A stretch of DNA of 64,000 nucleotides from Aequoribacter sp049615385 (GCF_049615385.1 NZ_JBMZFL010000013.1), one strand, 5' to 3'; shown: positions 1-9,717, counted from the first letter of the stretch. A program made the numbers and translations. Notes: a model not told the origin generated them from the sequence alone.

Positions 1-639
1 CCCGTATCAAGCAACCAAATCGCAGTGCATGAGAATCTCGAAGCGATTGTGACGAAGCACCTTTGCACGACCGACCGTACGCCCATACCCGACTTTGTGC
101 ACGACAGTTTCGAGCTGATGAGGAAAACTCTGAGCCTAACGGGTTTACCGCTCTGGCTAGATTCATTTTGCGGCACGGGTATCAGCACCCGAAAATTGGC
201 TGAACAAAACCCCAACTTTTGTGTGATCGGCGTGGACCAGTCAGAACAGCGCCTAAAAGCCGAACCACCTGCGGAGTTGACCAATTGTCTGCTGGTTCGC
301 AGCGACTGCGACGCACTTTGGCGACTCATGGCCGAGCACAAAATCCAAGCGCAGCGTCACACGTTGTTCTACCCAAACCCTTGGCCTAAAGCCTCACAGC
401 TTAAACGCCGCGTGCACGGCCACGCGAGCTTCAAGGCGCTGCTCGAGATTTCGCCGAACCTTGAACTACGCACAAACTGGGACATTTATGCCCGTGAATT
501 TACTCAAGCGCTAACCATTGCAAGTCGTCCAACAGAGTTAACGTCTTTTGTACCAAAAGAGCCAATAACGCGTTTCGAAGCGAAGTATATTGCCAGCCAG
601 CATACGCTGTGGCGGGTTTGCTCGACGACCAGCCCGTGA
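1..639 (+). CDS. TrmB-like SAM-dependent tRNA methyltransferase family protein (5' end missing)
   Basis: Probable class I SAM-dependent methyltransferase of the tRNA (guanine-N7)-methyltransferase type. The visible part has a glycine-rich SAM loop (DSFCGTGIST), a downstream acidic strand end (GVDQS) and the TrmB signature-like segment FYPNPWPKASQLKRR, which matches the FPDPWPKxxHxKRR motif of TrmB. The SAM loop differs from canonical TrmB (EIGFGMG), so this may be a paralogue rather than the housekeeping enzyme. The first in-frame start is GTG at 25, but the frame is open to base 1 and the upstream residues read like coding sequence, so the gene probably begins outside the window. A separate transcription unit from cysE is possible; the gap is 48 bases. 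The family is fairly clear, the exact tRNA target is not. Confidence 0.75.
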   Translation, partial: PVSSNQIAVHENLEAIVTKHLCTTDRTPIPDFVHDSFELMRKTLSLTGLPLWLDSFCGTGISTRKLAEQNPNFCVIGVDQSEQRLKAEPPAELTNCLLVRSDCDALWRLMAEHKIQAQRHTLFYPNPWPKASQLKRRVHGHASFKALLEISPNLELRTNWDIYAREFTQALTIASRPTELTSFVPKEPITRFEAKYIASQHTLWRVCSTTSP

Positions 640-687
640 CGTTCTCCTCTGTTTGCGATAGAGTGTTCGCCTAATTTAGGAGGACGC

Positions 688-1479
688 ATGACTCAGGCCA
701 ACGACCCCGTATGGGAACGAATTCGCCAAGAAGCTGCGCATGAAGCGCAACAAGAGCCCATACTCGCCAGCTTTTTCCACGCCACGATCTTGAACCATCG
801 TAAGCTTGAGTGCGCCCTCAGTTTTCACCTTGCCAGCAAATTAGACAGCCCAACAGTACATGCGCTGCTACTGCGAGAGGTCATCATGCAGGCCTTCGAA
901 AGCGACCCTGAGCTGGGAATTGCGGTACGCCAAGACCTGCTCGCGGTCGAAGAACGCGACTCAGCATGCCACGAATTATCTGTACCCTTCTTGCATTTCA
1001 AGGGGTTCCACGCTCTGCAAACCTATCGCGTGGCCAATTGGCTGTGGCGGCAAGGCAGACACTCTTTAGCCTTATTCTTTCAAAACAGAATGTCGAGCGA
1101 GTTCGATGTCGATATTCATCCCGCGGCCAAATTAGGACATGGCATCATGCTCGATCATGCCACCGGCTTGGTGATTGGCGAAACCGCAGTGGTTGGCAAC
1201 AACGTATCAATACTGCAGTCAGTCACTTTGGGGGGCACGGGCAAAGAAGATGGTGACCGCCATCCAAAAATCGGGGACGGCGTTCTGATCAGCGCAGGTG
1301 CTAAGATATTGGGCAATATCACCGTGGGCGAAGGCGCCAAAGTGGGTTCTGGCTCAGTGGTACTTGACCACGTGCCGCCACACGTCACTGTGGCCGGCGT
1401 GCCCGCCAAAATTGTAGGTCGACCTGCGAGCGAGTTACCCGCACTAGAAATGGATCAGGGCTTCGATAGCGCTAACTAA
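688..1479 (+). CDS. cysE: Serine O-acetyltransferase
   Basis: Makes O-acetylserine from serine and acetyl-CoA, the first step of cysteine synthesis, in the cytoplasm. The 263-residue protein has the CysE N-terminal helical domain followed by a left-handed beta-helix of hexapeptide repeats. Residues of the active site are visible: His157 in LDHATG and His192 in GDRHPKIG, with the ETAVVGNNVSILQSVTLGG stretch between them. It ends in a short tail resembling the MDQxF tail of the family, through which CysE binds CysK and is feedback-inhibited by cysteine. The ATG is preceded at good spacing by a strong ribosome site (AGGAGG), which lies partly in a small palindrome, CCTAATTTAGG (670-680). The gene converges on hemE and the two stop codons overlap. 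Confidence 0.95.
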   Translation: MTQANDPVWERIRQEAAHEAQQEPILASFFHATILNHRKLECALSFHLASKLDSPTVHALLLREVIMQAFESDPELGIAVRQDLLAVEERDSACHELSVPFLHFKGFHALQTYRVANWLWRQGRHSLALFFQNRMSSEFDVDIHPAAKLGHGIMLDHATGLVIGETAVVGNNVSILQSVTLGGTGKEDGDRHPKIGDGVLISAGAKILGNITVGEGAKVGSGSVVLDHVPPHVTVAGVPAKIVGRPASELPALEMDQGFDSAN

Positions 1480-2552
1480 CGCGCAACAGCCTGGTGGTAA
1501 ACCGGCGACAATTCTACGACTGCGTCGACAAAGGCCTTTACGTGATCAGGGTTAACACCAGGCGTTACACCGTGCCCGAGGTTAAAGATGTGGCCTGAAC
1601 CATGACCGAAGCTTTCTAAGATAGTCGCAACCTCTTCACGAATTCGCGCTGGACTCGCGTATAAGATCGCAGGGTCCATATTGCCTTGCAAAGCGACTCG
1701 ACTACCAATTTGTTGGCGCGCCGAACCGATATCGGTCGTCCAATCCAAACCTACGCAGTTAGCGCCGCAATCTGCAATTGAAGACAACCACTGCCCACCG
1801 TTCTTGGTAAACACAATCACGGGCACGGAGCGACCATCCGCTTCTTTCGTCAGTTGCGCGATAATTCGCTGCATGTACTTCAGCGAAAACACTTTGTAGG
1901 CCGAGGCACTTAAACTGCCGCCCCAGGTATCAAAAATTTGTACGGCCTGCGCACCCGCTGCAATTTGCGCGTTTAGGTAATCTGCTACTGCATCGGCCAA
2001 CAAGGCCAGCAACTTATGCATCACTTCAGGCTGGTCATAGGCCATAGCTTTAACGCGAGCAAAATCTTTGCTACTGCCGCCTTCAACCATATAAGTTGCC
2101 AGTGTCCACGGGCTGCCAGAAAAGCCAATCAAAGGGACTTCACCATTCAATTCATTACGAATCGCGCTGACCGCGTCCATAACGTAGCTCAAATCGTCTA
2201 CCGCCTTGAAATCATTCAAGGCATCGATATCTGCCTCGGAGCGCACCGTCTTGTGGAACCTAGGTCCTTCACCCTCTTCAAAATACAGACCCAGACCCAG
2301 TGCATCTGGAATGGTCAAAATATCCGAGAACAGGATGGCTGCGTCCATTGGGTAACGACGCAAGGGCTGCATCGTGACTTCGCAAGCCAGTTCTGTGTTC
2401 TTACAAAGATCCAAAAAAGAGCCAGCCTGTGCGCGCGTTGCCCGATACTCAGGTAAATAGCGGCCCGCCTGACGCATCATCCAAATAGGCGTACGGTCGA
2501 CAGGTTGACGCATTAACGCGCGTAAAAAACGATCATTTTTTAAATTCGACAC
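1476..2552 (-). CDS. hemE: Uroporphyrinogen decarboxylase
   Basis: Decarboxylates the four acetate side chains of uroporphyrinogen III to give coproporphyrinogen III in heme synthesis. I place the start at the GTG at 2552, giving 358 residues beginning MSNLKNDRFLRALMRQP, which aligns with the E. coli N terminus (354 residues). A longer reading frame would run into gltD. The substrate-binding signature RQAGRYLPEY lies at residues 27-36, and the second signature GFSGSPWTLATYM is present mid-protein. It is the last gene of a gltB-gltD-hemE run, about 20 bases behind gltD, the same order as in Pseudomonas. It converges on cysE with overlapping stops. Confidence 0.95.
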   Translation of the reverse strand: MSNLKNDRFLRALMRQPVDRTPIWMMRQAGRYLPEYRATRAQAGSFLDLCKNTELACEVTMQPLRRYPMDAAILFSDILTIPDALGLGLYFEEGEGPRFHKTVRSEADIDALNDFKAVDDLSYVMDAVSAIRNELNGEVPLIGFSGSPWTLATYMVEGGSSKDFARVKAMAYDQPEVMHKLLALLADAVADYLNAQIAAGAQAVQIFDTWGGSLSASAYKVFSLKYMQRIIAQLTKEADGRSVPVIVFTKNGGQWLSSIADCGANCVGLDWTTDIGSARQQIGSRVALQGNMDPAILYASPARIREEVATILESFGHGSGHIFNLGHGVTPGVNPDHVKAFVDAVVELSPVYHQAVAR

Positions 2553-2572
2553 AAACTCGCTCGCTGTAAAAG

Positions 2573-3994
2573 TTACACGTCTAAGTAATCTAAGATGCCT
2601 TCTGCAGCTTGGCGTCCTTCCCAAATAGCAGTGACCACAAGATCGCTGCCACGGACCATATCGCCACCGGCAAAGATTTTGGGATTCGTCGTTTGAAACT
2701 TAAAGTTCTGGTGTTCTGGTGCCACAACGCCTTGCCAATCATTTAGCTCAACATCCGCAGAACCAAACCATTCTGCAGGGCTTGGCTGGAAGCCGAAGGC
2801 GACAATAACGGCGTCTGCATCGATAACTTGCTCGCTACCTTCGATAGGCTCAGGGCGACGACGGCCATCTGGACCAGGTTCACCGAGTGCGGTTTCAACC
2901 ACACGAATACCGCTGGCTTTACCGTTAGTTTCCACCACCTCGATGGGCTGGCGGTTAAACAAAAACTGAATGCCTTCTTCACGCGCGTTTTTTACTTCTT
3001 TACGGGAACCCGGCATGTTGACTTCGTCACGACGATAAGCACAGATGACCTCTTTGGCGCCTTGACGAACTGCGGTACGAACACAGTCCATCGCCGTATC
3101 GCCACCGCCCAAGACCACCACGCGCTGACCTTTTAAATTAACAAAGGCTTCGGGGTCTTGTTGATAGCCGCGATTGTTGTTTACGTTGCCAATTAGGTAA
3201 TCCAAGGCTTTATGCACACCGGGCAGATCTTCACCTGGGAAACGGCCCAGCATCGCTTTGTAGGTACCCATGCCCAAGAACACCGCGTCGTAATCGGCCA
3301 GCAATTGCTCGATCGTGATATCGCGGCCAATCTCGGTATTTAATTTGAATTCAATACCCATGCCTTCAAACACTTCGCGACGACGAACCATAACGTCTTT
3401 TTCAAGTTTGAACTCTGGAATACCAAAGGTCAGCAAACCGCCGATTTCAGGGTAGCGATCGTATACAACCGCTTTAACGCCCGCACGAGTCAGCACATCG
3501 GCGCAACCCAAACCGGCAGGGCCCGCGCCAATAATGGCAACCCGCTTATCGGTTTGCACGACACCCGACAAATCAGGACGCCAGCCCATCGCCAAGGCTG
3601 TGTCAGTGATGTATTTCTCGGTAGCACCAATCGTGACCGCACCAAAGCCATCGTTTAACGTACAGGCACCCTCGCACAAGCGATCTTGCGGACACACACG
3701 TCCGCAGACTTCGGGTAGCGTGTTGGTCTGATGTGACAGCTCTGCTGCTTCAAATAAGTGCCCCTCGGACACCAGCTTCAACCAGTTGGGGATAAAGTTG
3801 TGTACGGGGCATTTCCACTCGCAATAGGGGTTGCCACAGGCCAAACAGCGATCGGCTTGGTTCTCTACTTGCGACTCAGTATATTGATCGTAAATTTCAA
3901 TGTACTGCGTCTTACGATTTTGAATATCACGTTTATTTGGATCGTTACGACCCACATCAATGAACTGGAAATTGTTTCCTGCACGGCTGCCCAT
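2573..3994 (-). CDS. gltD: Glutamate synthase (NADPH) small subunit
   Basis: Passes electrons from NADPH through FAD and iron-sulfur clusters to the large subunit GltB for glutamate synthesis from glutamine and 2-oxoglutarate. The N-terminal ferredoxin-like domain has eight cysteines in two groups (C50, C53, C58, C62 and C97, C101, C107, C111). Two dinucleotide-binding loops follow: GAGPAG at 156-161 (FAD) and GGGDTAMD at 296-303 (NADPH). At 473 residues it has the usual length. The start lies 20 bases downstream of the gltB stop, with an AAGGAGG-like ribosome site in the gap, so the two are surely co-transcribed. Confidence 0.96.
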   Translation of the reverse strand: MGSRAGNNFQFIDVGRNDPNKRDIQNRKTQYIEIYDQYTESQVENQADRCLACGNPYCEWKCPVHNFIPNWLKLVSEGHLFEAAELSHQTNTLPEVCGRVCPQDRLCEGACTLNDGFGAVTIGATEKYITDTALAMGWRPDLSGVVQTDKRVAIIGAGPAGLGCADVLTRAGVKAVVYDRYPEIGGLLTFGIPEFKLEKDVMVRRREVFEGMGIEFKLNTEIGRDITIEQLLADYDAVFLGMGTYKAMLGRFPGEDLPGVHKALDYLIGNVNNNRGYQQDPEAFVNLKGQRVVVLGGGDTAMDCVRTAVRQGAKEVICAYRRDEVNMPGSRKEVKNAREEGIQFLFNRQPIEVVETNGKASGIRVVETALGEPGPDGRRRPEPIEGSEQVIDADAVIVAFGFQPSPAEWFGSADVELNDWQGVVAPEHQNFKFQTTNPKIFAGGDMVRGSDLVVTAIWEGRQAAEGILDYLDV

Positions 3995-4014
3995 AATGCC
4001 TATCCTCCTTGTGA

Positions 4015-7000
4015 TTAATCCGTATCTCGCAGACGCGACAGCAAAGTGCCAAGGTCTGCGGCTTTAGGTTTAACCAACCAGAATTTACCGATGTAATCTT
4101 CAAAGCTTTCTAACAAATGTGCCGCCCACGCCGAGTCGGTCTCGCGGGCGTGGTCTTTAATGCGCTCTCGCAAGTGATGGCGGTAAGCCTCCATATACTC
4201 AGCGTTAATACGGCAGATCTCAACCAATTCGCTGTTATAACGATCAATGAAGGTTCTGTCTTCGTCCAGCACATAGGCGAATCCACCGGTCATACCGGCG
4301 CCAAAGTTCACTCCGGCTGCACCTAAGACGATGACCGTGCCACCTGTCATGTATTCGCAGCAGTGGTCGCCAGCACCTTCAACAATCGCATGAGCCCCAC
4401 TATTACGCACCGCAAAGCGCTCGCCCGCCGTACCCGAGGCATAAAGCTCGCCACCTGTAGCACCGTAGAGACAGGTGTTACCGATAATGGCTGCGTCTTT
4501 GGCTTCAAAAGCACTGCCCTTAGGCGGATACAATACTAACTTACCGCCTGCCATACCCTTGCCGACATAGTCGTTGGCATCACCCTCTAGGTACATGTGC
4601 AAGCCACCGGCATTCCAAACGCCAAAGCTTTGGCCGGCCGTACCCTCTAAGCGCATAACCACGGGGGCAGACTCCATACCTAAGTTGCCGTGCCGCTTTG
4701 CAATTTCACCGCTCAAGCGTGCGCCAATCGAGCGATCGCAGTTACCGACACGATAACTGAACTCGCCACCGCTTGCTGCCTCGATCGCTGGCAGTGCATC
4801 CGCAACCATGCGCTCAGCCAACTCGCCCTGATCAAAAGGATCATTAGACGCAACCTGGCAAAACTGGGGCTGGTCAACCGCCGCTGGATCAACGTGCAAA
4901 ATCGGCGCTAAATCTAGATGGCTCTGTTTCGTGGTGTTGCCCGGCAACAGCTCGAGCAAATCAGTTCTACCGATCAGCTCTTCTATGCTTCGAACCCCAA
5001 GCTTAGCCAGCCACTCTCGAGTTTCCTCAGCCACCATCGTAAAGAAGTTAACCACCATATCGACAGTGCCGTTGAAATGATCATCACGCAAACGGCTATC
5101 TTGAGTGGCAACACCTGTTGCGCAGTTATTAAGGTGGCAGATGCGTAAGTACTTACAACCTAACGCAACCATGGGCGCAGTGCCAAATCCAAAACTCTCG
5201 GCACCCAAAATGGCAGCTTTGATCACATCGAGGCCGGTTTTCATACCACCGTCAGCCTGCAGCCTGATGGAGCCGCGCAAGCGGTTACCACGCAGCGTTT
5301 GCTGAACTTCGGCCAAGCCTAATTCCCAGGGCGAGCCCGCATGACGAATTGATGTAATCGGGCTGGCCGCGGTTCCGCCATCGTACCCGCTAATAGTAAT
5401 CAAATCGGCATAGGCTTTTGCCACACCAGCAGCGATTGTGCCAATGCCTGGTTCCGACACCAATTTCACCGAAACCAACGCGTCAGGGTTGACCTGCTTT
5501 AAGTCGAAAATCAGCTGCGCTAAATCTTCAATCGAATAGATATCATGATGAGGAGGCGGCGAAATCAACGTCACGCCAGGAACCGAGTAACGCAACCGCG
5601 CGATGAGGTCGTTCACTTTACCGCCCGGTAACTGACCACCCTCACCAGGCTTAGCACCCTGCGCCACTTTAATTTGTAGTACCTCAGCATTCACCAAATA
5701 GTGAGGCGTTACACCAAAACGACCAGAGGCAATCTGCTTAATTTTTGAAACGCGCTCGGTGCCGTAACGCGCTGGATCCTCGCCGCCCTCACCCGAATTT
5801 GACCGCGCTCCGATGCGGTTCATAGCAGCCGCTAGCGCTTCGTGTGCTTCTGGGCTTAGCGCCCCAAGCGACATGCCCGCTGAGTCAAAGCGCGGCAATA
5901 TGGTCTCTATCGACTCAACTTCATCTAAAGGCAAGGCCTGCTCTGCTAAAACGGGCTTCATCAAATCGCGTAAGGTCGCTACAGGGCGGCTATTCACCAT
6001 CTGACTGTACTTTTGATAAATGCCTCGGTCGCCAGCCGCAACCGCTTGCTGCAGAGCCAAAACAACATCGGGGTTAAAGGCGTGATATTCCTGCCCATGC
6101 ACGTATTTTAGCAAGCCACCCTGAACCAACGATTTACGCAATGACCACGCTGTTTTCGCAAGCGCCTTTTGATCATCTTCGAGATCCGTGAAATCAGCGC
6201 CGCTAATTCGGCTGGCAACGCCTTTGAAGCAAGTATCAACGACTTCTGGAGCCAAACCAATAGCTTCAAAGAGCTGCGCACCGCGATACGAGCTTACTGC
6301 CGAGATGCCCATTTTGGACATAATCTTCAACAGCCCTTTGTTGATACCCTTGCGGTAGTTTTTGTAGCAGATACTGGGATCACCCAAAATCTCGCCTTTA
6401 CGCAATAAATCGTCTAATACCGAATAGGCCAAGTAGGGATACACCGCGGTAGCCCCAAAGCCCAGCAAACAGGCAATTTGGTGTGAGTCGCGCGCACTAC
6501 CGGTTTCTATTACGAGGTTGGCGTCGCAGCGCAAGCCCACTTTAATCAGGTGGTGATGCACCGCACCGGTCGCCAACAAGCTGTGGATCGGCAAACGATC
6601 TGCCGCAATCTTGCGGTCCGAAATAATCATTATCGTGGCGCCATCGCGGACAGCTTGCTCAACTTGCTGGCACAGCCCCGCTACGGCTTCTGCAAGACTC
6701 ATGTCAGCAGGTGCATAAGTCGCGTCAATATCAGCGACCTCAAACCCCGGACGGTCAAGGTTGAGCAAGCGGTTAAACTTGCTTTGCGACAGTACCGGCG
6801 AGCGCAGAATAATGCGTCGCGCATGCTCTGGACCCTCGGTAAAAATATTTTGTTCACGACCCAAATCGGTTTCGAGTGACATCACGATCGTTTCCCGCAA
6901 AGGATCAATCGGGGGGTTAGTCACCTGTGCGAACTTCTGCCGAAAATAGTCGTATAGGCTTCGAGTTTGCTGCGATAGAACTGCCATCGGGGTATCGTCA

Positions 7001-8466
7001 CCCATGGATCCAACCGCCTCATTACCCGATTCTGCCAAGGGTCGAAACACTTGATCTCGTTCTTCGAACGTGACCTGAAACATCTTTTGATAAGCGTCTA
7101 GCTCGGCCACGTCAATACCGGGGTCTACCTCGCCATCGAAGGTGCCTTCGATACGCTCAGAATTATCACGCAGCCACTGCTTGTATGGCTTTCGTGTCTT
7201 CAAGCGGTTATCGATATCAGCGGTGTGGAGCACCTCGCCGGTTTCAGTATCAACCACTAACATTTGCCCGGGACCCACACGACCCTTCGCCACAACGTCT
7301 TCAGGCTTGTAGTTGTAGGTGCCGATCTCAGATGCAACGGTTATGAAACCGTCTCGCGTTCTGACCCAACGCGCAGGGCGCAAACCGTTGCGATCGAGCA
7401 AACAGGTCGCGTAGCGGCCATCCGTTAGTACGATACCGGCGGGGCCGTCCCAGGGTTCCATATGCATCGAGTGATACTCATAGAACGCTCGCAGGTCCGG
7501 ATCCATTGACTCCAAGTTTTGCCACGCTGGCGGAATTAACATCCTCAAGGCACGCGGCATATCAACGCCACCGGTCAGCAAGACTTCTAGCATGTTGTCT
7601 AAACTTGAGGAATCCGAACCCGTACGGTTAACGATAGGCTGGATATCAGCGATATTCGGCAACATGTCGGTTTCAAATAGAGCTGAGCGAGCATCGGCCC
7701 AGTTCCGGTTACCTTCGATAGTATTAATTTCGCCATTGTGCGCGAGCAAACGGAAAGGCTGCGCCAAGGGCCACTTAGGCAAGGTATTGGTGGAAAAACG
7801 CTGGTGAAACACACAAATAGCCGTCTGCAAACGAGGGTCAGCCAAATCGGCGTAAAATTGTGCCAAATCAGCGGGCATGACCAAGCCTTTATACGACACG
7901 ACCTTGGCTGATAAGCTGCAAAGATAAAACGCTTCGTGTGCAGAATCCGATAAGGCTTGCTCTGTTTTGCGTCGCGCAATCAATAGCTTTGCTTCTAGCG
8001 AGATCGATTCATCCGCCTCGTCTTGCACCACAAAACATTGCTCAATTCGGGGTAGGCTCGCCAAAGCAATCTCACCACAAATCGAGGCGTCTGTGGGCAC
8101 TACACGCCAACCCAGAGGTTTCAGGCCTTGAGCACGCAAGGACGTTTCCAGCGCCGTACGTTCAGTGGCAGCAGCGTCTTGATCTTGACTTAAGAACGTC
8201 TGACCAACGGCAAAGTGGTCTGGTAAATCAATGCCGAGTACCTTTTTTGCCTCATCTTTAAAAAAGCTTTTGGGCATTTGGAATAGCAAGCCGCAGCCAT
8301 CCCCGGTCTTGCCATCTGCGGCGATACCACCTCGGTGAGTCATGCACGTTAACGACTCAATCGCGGTTTGCAGCAAGCGGTGACTCGCTTCACCCGTGGT
8401 TTGGGCAATTAATCCAAACCCACAGTTGTCGCGGAATTCTTCAGGGCGATATAGGCCAGCGTTCAT
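4015..8466 (-). CDS. gltB: Glutamate synthase (NADPH) large subunit
   Basis: The catalytic subunit: it releases ammonia from glutamine and adds it to 2-oxoglutarate across an internal tunnel. I choose the ATG at 8466 (1,483 residues), which has a GGA ribosome site about 8 bases upstream. It also leaves a short propeptide (MNAGLYRPEEFRDN) before the Ntn-type nucleophile Cys15 in NCGFGLIAQ. In order: class II glutamine amidotransferase, central domain, FMN-binding synthase domain and a C-terminal beta-helix rich in G-x-x-G repeats. The [3Fe-4S] ligands appear as C-x5-C-x4-C in CKYLRICHLNNC. A sigma-70-like promoter lies upstream at 8559-8587. Unlike in Pseudomonas, no SPOR/DamX-like gene separates it from aroB. 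Confidence 0.96.
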   Translation of the reverse strand: MNAGLYRPEEFRDNCGFGLIAQTTGEASHRLLQTAIESLTCMTHRGGIAADGKTGDGCGLLFQMPKSFFKDEAKKVLGIDLPDHFAVGQTFLSQDQDAAATERTALETSLRAQGLKPLGWRVVPTDASICGEIALASLPRIEQCFVVQDEADESISLEAKLLIARRKTEQALSDSAHEAFYLCSLSAKVVSYKGLVMPADLAQFYADLADPRLQTAICVFHQRFSTNTLPKWPLAQPFRLLAHNGEINTIEGNRNWADARSALFETDMLPNIADIQPIVNRTGSDSSSLDNMLEVLLTGGVDMPRALRMLIPPAWQNLESMDPDLRAFYEYHSMHMEPWDGPAGIVLTDGRYATCLLDRNGLRPARWVRTRDGFITVASEIGTYNYKPEDVVAKGRVGPGQMLVVDTETGEVLHTADIDNRLKTRKPYKQWLRDNSERIEGTFDGEVDPGIDVAELDAYQKMFQVTFEERDQVFRPLAESGNEAVGSMGDDTPMAVLSQQTRSLYDYFRQKFAQVTNPPIDPLRETIVMSLETDLGREQNIFTEGPEHARRIILRSPVLSQSKFNRLLNLDRPGFEVADIDATYAPADMSLAEAVAGLCQQVEQAVRDGATIMIISDRKIAADRLPIHSLLATGAVHHHLIKVGLRCDANLVIETGSARDSHQIACLLGFGATAVYPYLAYSVLDDLLRKGEILGDPSICYKNYRKGINKGLLKIMSKMGISAVSSYRGAQLFEAIGLAPEVVDTCFKGVASRISGADFTDLEDDQKALAKTAWSLRKSLVQGGLLKYVHGQEYHAFNPDVVLALQQAVAAGDRGIYQKYSQMVNSRPVATLRDLMKPVLAEQALPLDEVESIETILPRFDSAGMSLGALSPEAHEALAAAMNRIGARSNSGEGGEDPARYGTERVSKIKQIASGRFGVTPHYLVNAEVLQIKVAQGAKPGEGGQLPGGKVNDLIARLRYSVPGVTLISPPPHHDIYSIEDLAQLIFDLKQVNPDALVSVKLVSEPGIGTIAAGVAKAYADLITISGYDGGTAASPITSIRHAGSPWELGLAEVQQTLRGNRLRGSIRLQADGGMKTGLDVIKAAILGAESFGFGTAPMVALGCKYLRICHLNNCATGVATQDSRLRDDHFNGTVDMVVNFFTMVAEETREWLAKLGVRSIEELIGRTDLLELLPGNTTKQSHLDLAPILHVDPAAVDQPQFCQVASNDPFDQGELAERMVADALPAIEAASGGEFSYRVGNCDRSIGARLSGEIAKRHGNLGMESAPVVMRLEGTAGQSFGVWNAGGLHMYLEGDANDYVGKGMAGGKLVLYPPKGSAFEAKDAAIIGNTCLYGATGGELYASGTAGERFAVRNSGAHAIVEGAGDHCCEYMTGGTVIVLGAAGVNFGAGMTGGFAYVLDEDRTFIDRYNSELVEICRINAEYMEAYRHHLRERIKDHARETDSAWAAHLLESFEDYIGKFWLVKPKAADLGTLLSRLRDTD

Positions 8467-8558
8467 AGCTATTCCAATAAAGTTAACAGTTGTAGATAAC
8501 GTGTGCGGAGCACTCCCCGCGTGAGGCTCAAGGGGCACTTCTTCTGAGGGGGAAGCGG

Positions 8559-8587
8559 ATTTTACACGCTCTTAGGCATCTCGACAA
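8559..8587 (-). promoter_or_regulatory. Sigma-70-type promoter for gltB-gltD-hemE
   Basis: On the minus strand a TTGTCG -35 box (8582-8587) and a TAAAAT -10 box (8559-8564) are separated by exactly 17 bases. Transcription would begin near 8552, leaving an 86-base leader before the gltB ATG at 8466. This also argues against the longer gltB reading frame that starts upstream. The call rests on pattern alone. Confidence 0.55.
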
Positions 8588-8631
8588 ACACAGGCCCAAA
8601 ACTGTACAAGATTTGCCTCAAATTAGAGGGT

Positions 8632-9717
8632 TTATTCGTCGATTAGAGCGGTTAATTCGGCCTCGGTAACGTCATCAACGACAGCGGCAGACCCCAATGC
8701 ATTCAACAGCACAAAGCGCATTTGTCCATCAATCACCTTTTTATCCAGAGCCATCAAGTCGATAAAGGTCTCAGACGTCATGTCTTTCGGTGCCCACACC
8801 GGCAAACCTAAATCGACCAAGAGTTGCTCGAGTTCAGCCACCAAATCAACATCAACCGAACCGCGCATGGCCGACAAACGCACGGCCATGACCATTCCTG
8901 CAGCAACTGCCTCTCCGTGCAACCATGAACCGTAGCCCATGTGCGTCTCAATCGCATGCCCAAAGGTGTGACCTAAATTGAGAATTGCCCGCAGGCCCGA
9001 TTCGCGCTCGTCGGCCGCCACGACTTCCGCTTTGATCTCACACGAACGTTGAATGGCATGGCGCAGCGTATCGACATCACGTGCCGCCAAGAGGTCTCGG
9101 TTTGCGCAAATCCAAACGTGGAACTCGGCGTCGTAAATCAGACCGTATTTAACGACCTCCGCCAGCCCCGCCGCGTACTCACGCACACCAAGAGTCGCAA
9201 GCGTACTCGTGTCAATGACTACCGCAGTAGGCTGATAGAACGCACCGATCATATTTTTGCCCAATGGGTGATTGACCGCGGTTTTGCCTCCGACAGAGGA
9301 ATCTACTTGAGCCAGCAGGGTCGTAGGTATTTGAATAAAATCAACACCACGCTGATAGCAAGCGGCGGCAAAGCCAGTGATATCACCAACAACCCCACCC
9401 CCTAAGGCAATAAAGGTTGTACTACGATTGTGCCGAGCAGCGAGCACCTGGTCGAAAATATCACCCAAGGTTTGCCAAGTCTTGTACTGTTCACCGTCAG
9501 GCAGTATCACTGAAGTAACCAAAGCATGATCTTGCAATTGTCGGAGCACGGTATCGAGATACAAAGGCACTATGGTTTCGTTGGTCACCACGACCACTTG
9601 CCGGCCCTTAATCGCCCCAGCTATCAAATTGCTAGAGCTCAATAAGTTCGCGCCAACATAAATAGGATATCGGCGGTCGCCAAGTTCGACGTGTAATGTG
9701 GTTTGCTGCTGTGACAT
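8632..9717 (-). CDS. aroB: 3-dehydroquinate synthase
   Basis: Converts DAHP to 3-dehydroquinate, the second step of the shikimate pathway, using NAD+ and a divalent metal. The 361-residue protein shows the NAD-binding GGGVVGD loop, the conserved segments QIPTTLLAQVDSSVGGKT and GKNMIGAFYQP, and the metal-ligand region NLGHTFGHAIE. It follows aroK by 15 bases, so the two shikimate genes form one unit at the end of the pilMNOPQ run. The dam-region SPOR gene that often follows aroB is absent. Confidence 0.96.
   Translation of the reverse strand: MSQQQTTLHVELGDRRYPIYVGANLLSSSNLIAGAIKGRQVVVVTNETIVPLYLDTVLRQLQDHALVTSVILPDGEQYKTWQTLGDIFDQVLAARHNRSTTFIALGGGVVGDITGFAAACYQRGVDFIQIPTTLLAQVDSSVGGKTAVNHPLGKNMIGAFYQPTAVVIDTSTLATLGVREYAAGLAEVVKYGLIYDAEFHVWICANRDLLAARDVDTLRHAIQRSCEIKAEVVAADERESGLRAILNLGHTFGHAIETHMGYGSWLHGEAVAAGMVMAVRLSAMRGSVDVDLVAELEQLLVDLGLPVWAPKDMTSETFIDLMALDKKVIDGQMRFVLLNALGSAAVVDDVTEAELTALIDE

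Noticed and set aside
670..680. CCTAATTTAGG palindrome at the cysE ribosome site
   Set aside because: Only 11 bases, likely chance plus the SD sequence; no regulator is suggested.
2016..2456. Open frames antisense to hemE, gltD and gltB (the longest is about 146 residues)
   Set aside because: They are shadows of strongly conserved genes, with no ribosome sites and no recognisable products.
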